A stretch of DNA of 6,236 nucleotides, taken from positions 1 through 6,236 of the forward strand of contig JACPSQ010000009.1 in assembly GCA_016193195.1 (NCBI GenBank), read 5' to 3'. Position numbers and translations under genes: made by a program. Shown in pieces: positions 5,423 to 6,236 of the stretch; the first letter of the stretch is position 1; every line of letters starts with the position of its first letter. A model generated the notes under the pieces. That model saw only the letters and a program-made list of their open reading frames with translations. It did not search any database and was not told where the DNA came from. The stretch comes from Candidatus Omnitrophota bacterium. GTDB lineage: Bacteria; Omnitrophota; Gorgyraeia; Aquiviventales; Aquiviventaceae.

Positions 5423-6236
5423 TTACAACTTGATGAGCTTGGCATCAATGACATGCTGGAGCTTTCTGACCTGCTCGAGCACTTTGGGAGGGACGTGATT
5501 GTCGATGTTCACAACGGTGATGGCGGTCCCGCCCGGCCTGTCGCGGCCGTTGCTCATGCCGGCAATGTTGATCCGGGACTCGCCCAGCAGCGTCCCCAGG
5601 CGGCCGATGAGCCCCGGCCGATCCTCGTTCTTGAGGACGAGCATGTAGCCTTCAGGGGTCGCTTCGATGAAGTAGCGGTCGATCTTGACGATCCGCGGCT
5701 CGCGTCGGGCGGAGAGCGTCCCCTGCAGGGTCAGGGTGGTCCCATCGCTGCGGAGGTCGAGCGCCAGGAGGTTGGCGAACTCGTCCATCCGGCTCGCCTT
5801 AGCCTCGACGACCTTCACCCCTCGCTCGGCCGCGATCAACGAAGCGTTCACGTAGTTGACGTTTTCCCCCACCATCGGCGCGAGGATTCCCTTGAGCACC
5901 GCCAGCGTCACGGCCGAGGTGTCGTGCGCGGTGATCTCACCCACATACGTCACCCGGACCTCAGCGATCTGCCCGCCGGAGAGCTGGGAGCCCAGGGAGC
6001 CCATCCGCTCCCCCAGCACGATGTATGGCTGAAGCACCTTGAGCGTCTGGGCATCCACAGAGGGCATGTTGACGGCGTTCCGAATGCCCCGACCCAGCAG
6101 CGCGTCGGCCACCTGCTTGGCGACCTCGATGGCGACATTGAGCTGGGCTTCCTGCGTGGAGGCGCCGAGATGCGGCGTGGCGACGACCTGGTCGAGCTTC
6201 AAGAGCGGATGGTTCTTGGGCGGCTCCTCCTCAAAC
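5423..6236 (-). CDS. serA: D-3-phosphoglycerate dehydrogenase, C-terminal part (5' end outside window)
   Basis: SerA oxidises 3-phosphoglycerate to 3-phosphohydroxypyruvate with NAD+, the first step of serine synthesis in the cytoplasm. The frame enters from the right edge and ends with TAA at 5423, leaving 270 residues. Numbered from the first full codon, residues 1-31 contain the end of the nucleotide-binding/catalytic region, FEEEPPKNHPLL and then TPHLGASTQEAQ, where His22 matches the catalytic histidine. Residues about 60-190 match the intervening (allosteric substrate-binding) domain of long-form SerA. Residues 197-270 form an ACT domain with NEDRPGLIG (203-211) and NIAGMSNGRDRPGG. This is the long form of about 525-530 residues, which is usually feedback-regulated by serine through the ACT domain. 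About half of the protein, including most of the NAD-binding and substrate domains, lies beyond the window. purA follows after a repeat-filled gap. Confidence 0.96.
   Translation of the reverse strand, partial: FEEEPPKNHPLLKLDQVVATPHLGASTQEAQLNVAIEVAKQVADALLGRGIRNAVNMPSVDAQTLKVLQPYIVLGERMGSLGSQLSGGQIAEVRVTYVGEITAHDTSAVTLAVLKGILAPMVGENVNYVNASLIAAERGVKVVEAKASRMDEFANLLALDLRSDGTTLTLQGTLSARREPRIVKIDRYFIEATPEGYMLVLKNEDRPGLIGRLGTLLGESRINIAGMSNGRDRPGGTAITVVNIDNHVPPKVLEQVRKLQHVIDAKLIKL

Overview
The window is a GC-rich, gene-dense bacterial segment in which every recognisable gene lies on the minus strand, so the map reads from the high-coordinate end down. In transcription order it holds: the C-terminal half of serA (serine biosynthesis), complete purA (AMP biosynthesis), a broken OmpA/Pal-like lipoprotein gene, a small gene for a one-span membrane protein with a coiled coil, complete uppS (undecaprenyl diphosphate synthesis), complete cdsA (CDP-diacylglycerol synthesis), and the first 357 codons of dxr (MEP isoprenoid pathway), which runs off the low-coordinate edge.

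The organism is a diderm bacterium with an outer membrane (inferred from the OmpA/Pal-type lipoprotein), using the MEP pathway. The CdsA C-terminal signature reads PGLGGVLDVIDSL instead of the classical HGG...DR form. As I recall, that variant occurs in PVC-group bacteria. Together with the palindrome-rich gaps, it makes an uncultivated PVC-related lineage such as Omnitrophota a reasonable but unproven guess. The broken gene would also fit a metagenome assembly.

Layout: 5423-6236 serA; 5351-5422 a gap almost filled by a heptamer-built palindrome; 4025-5350 purA; 3965-4024 a short leader with a good ribosome binding site; 3351-3964 the disrupted OmpA-like gene; 3155-3350 a gap packed with nested inverted repeats; 2828-3154 the small membrane protein; 2736-2827 a gap with a possible terminator; 2019-2735 uppS; 1136-2017 cdsA, one base after uppS; 1072-1135 a gap with a second copy of the heptamer palindrome; 1-1071 dxr. 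No stretch over 300 bases lacks a gene.

Functionally, uppS-cdsA-dxr is the conserved envelope-precursor block: Dxr feeds isoprenoid precursors, UppS makes the lipid carrier for peptidoglycan, and CdsA activates phosphatidate for phospholipids. The two genes before it look like envelope proteins, and serA and purA are housekeeping biosynthesis. The least ordinary content is between genes: two unrelated palindromic element families occupy three of the six gaps nearly end to end, leaving purA and dxr without a clear Shine-Dalgarno sequence. The OmpA-like gene has lost an internal segment in a way that suggests deletion between short direct repeats.
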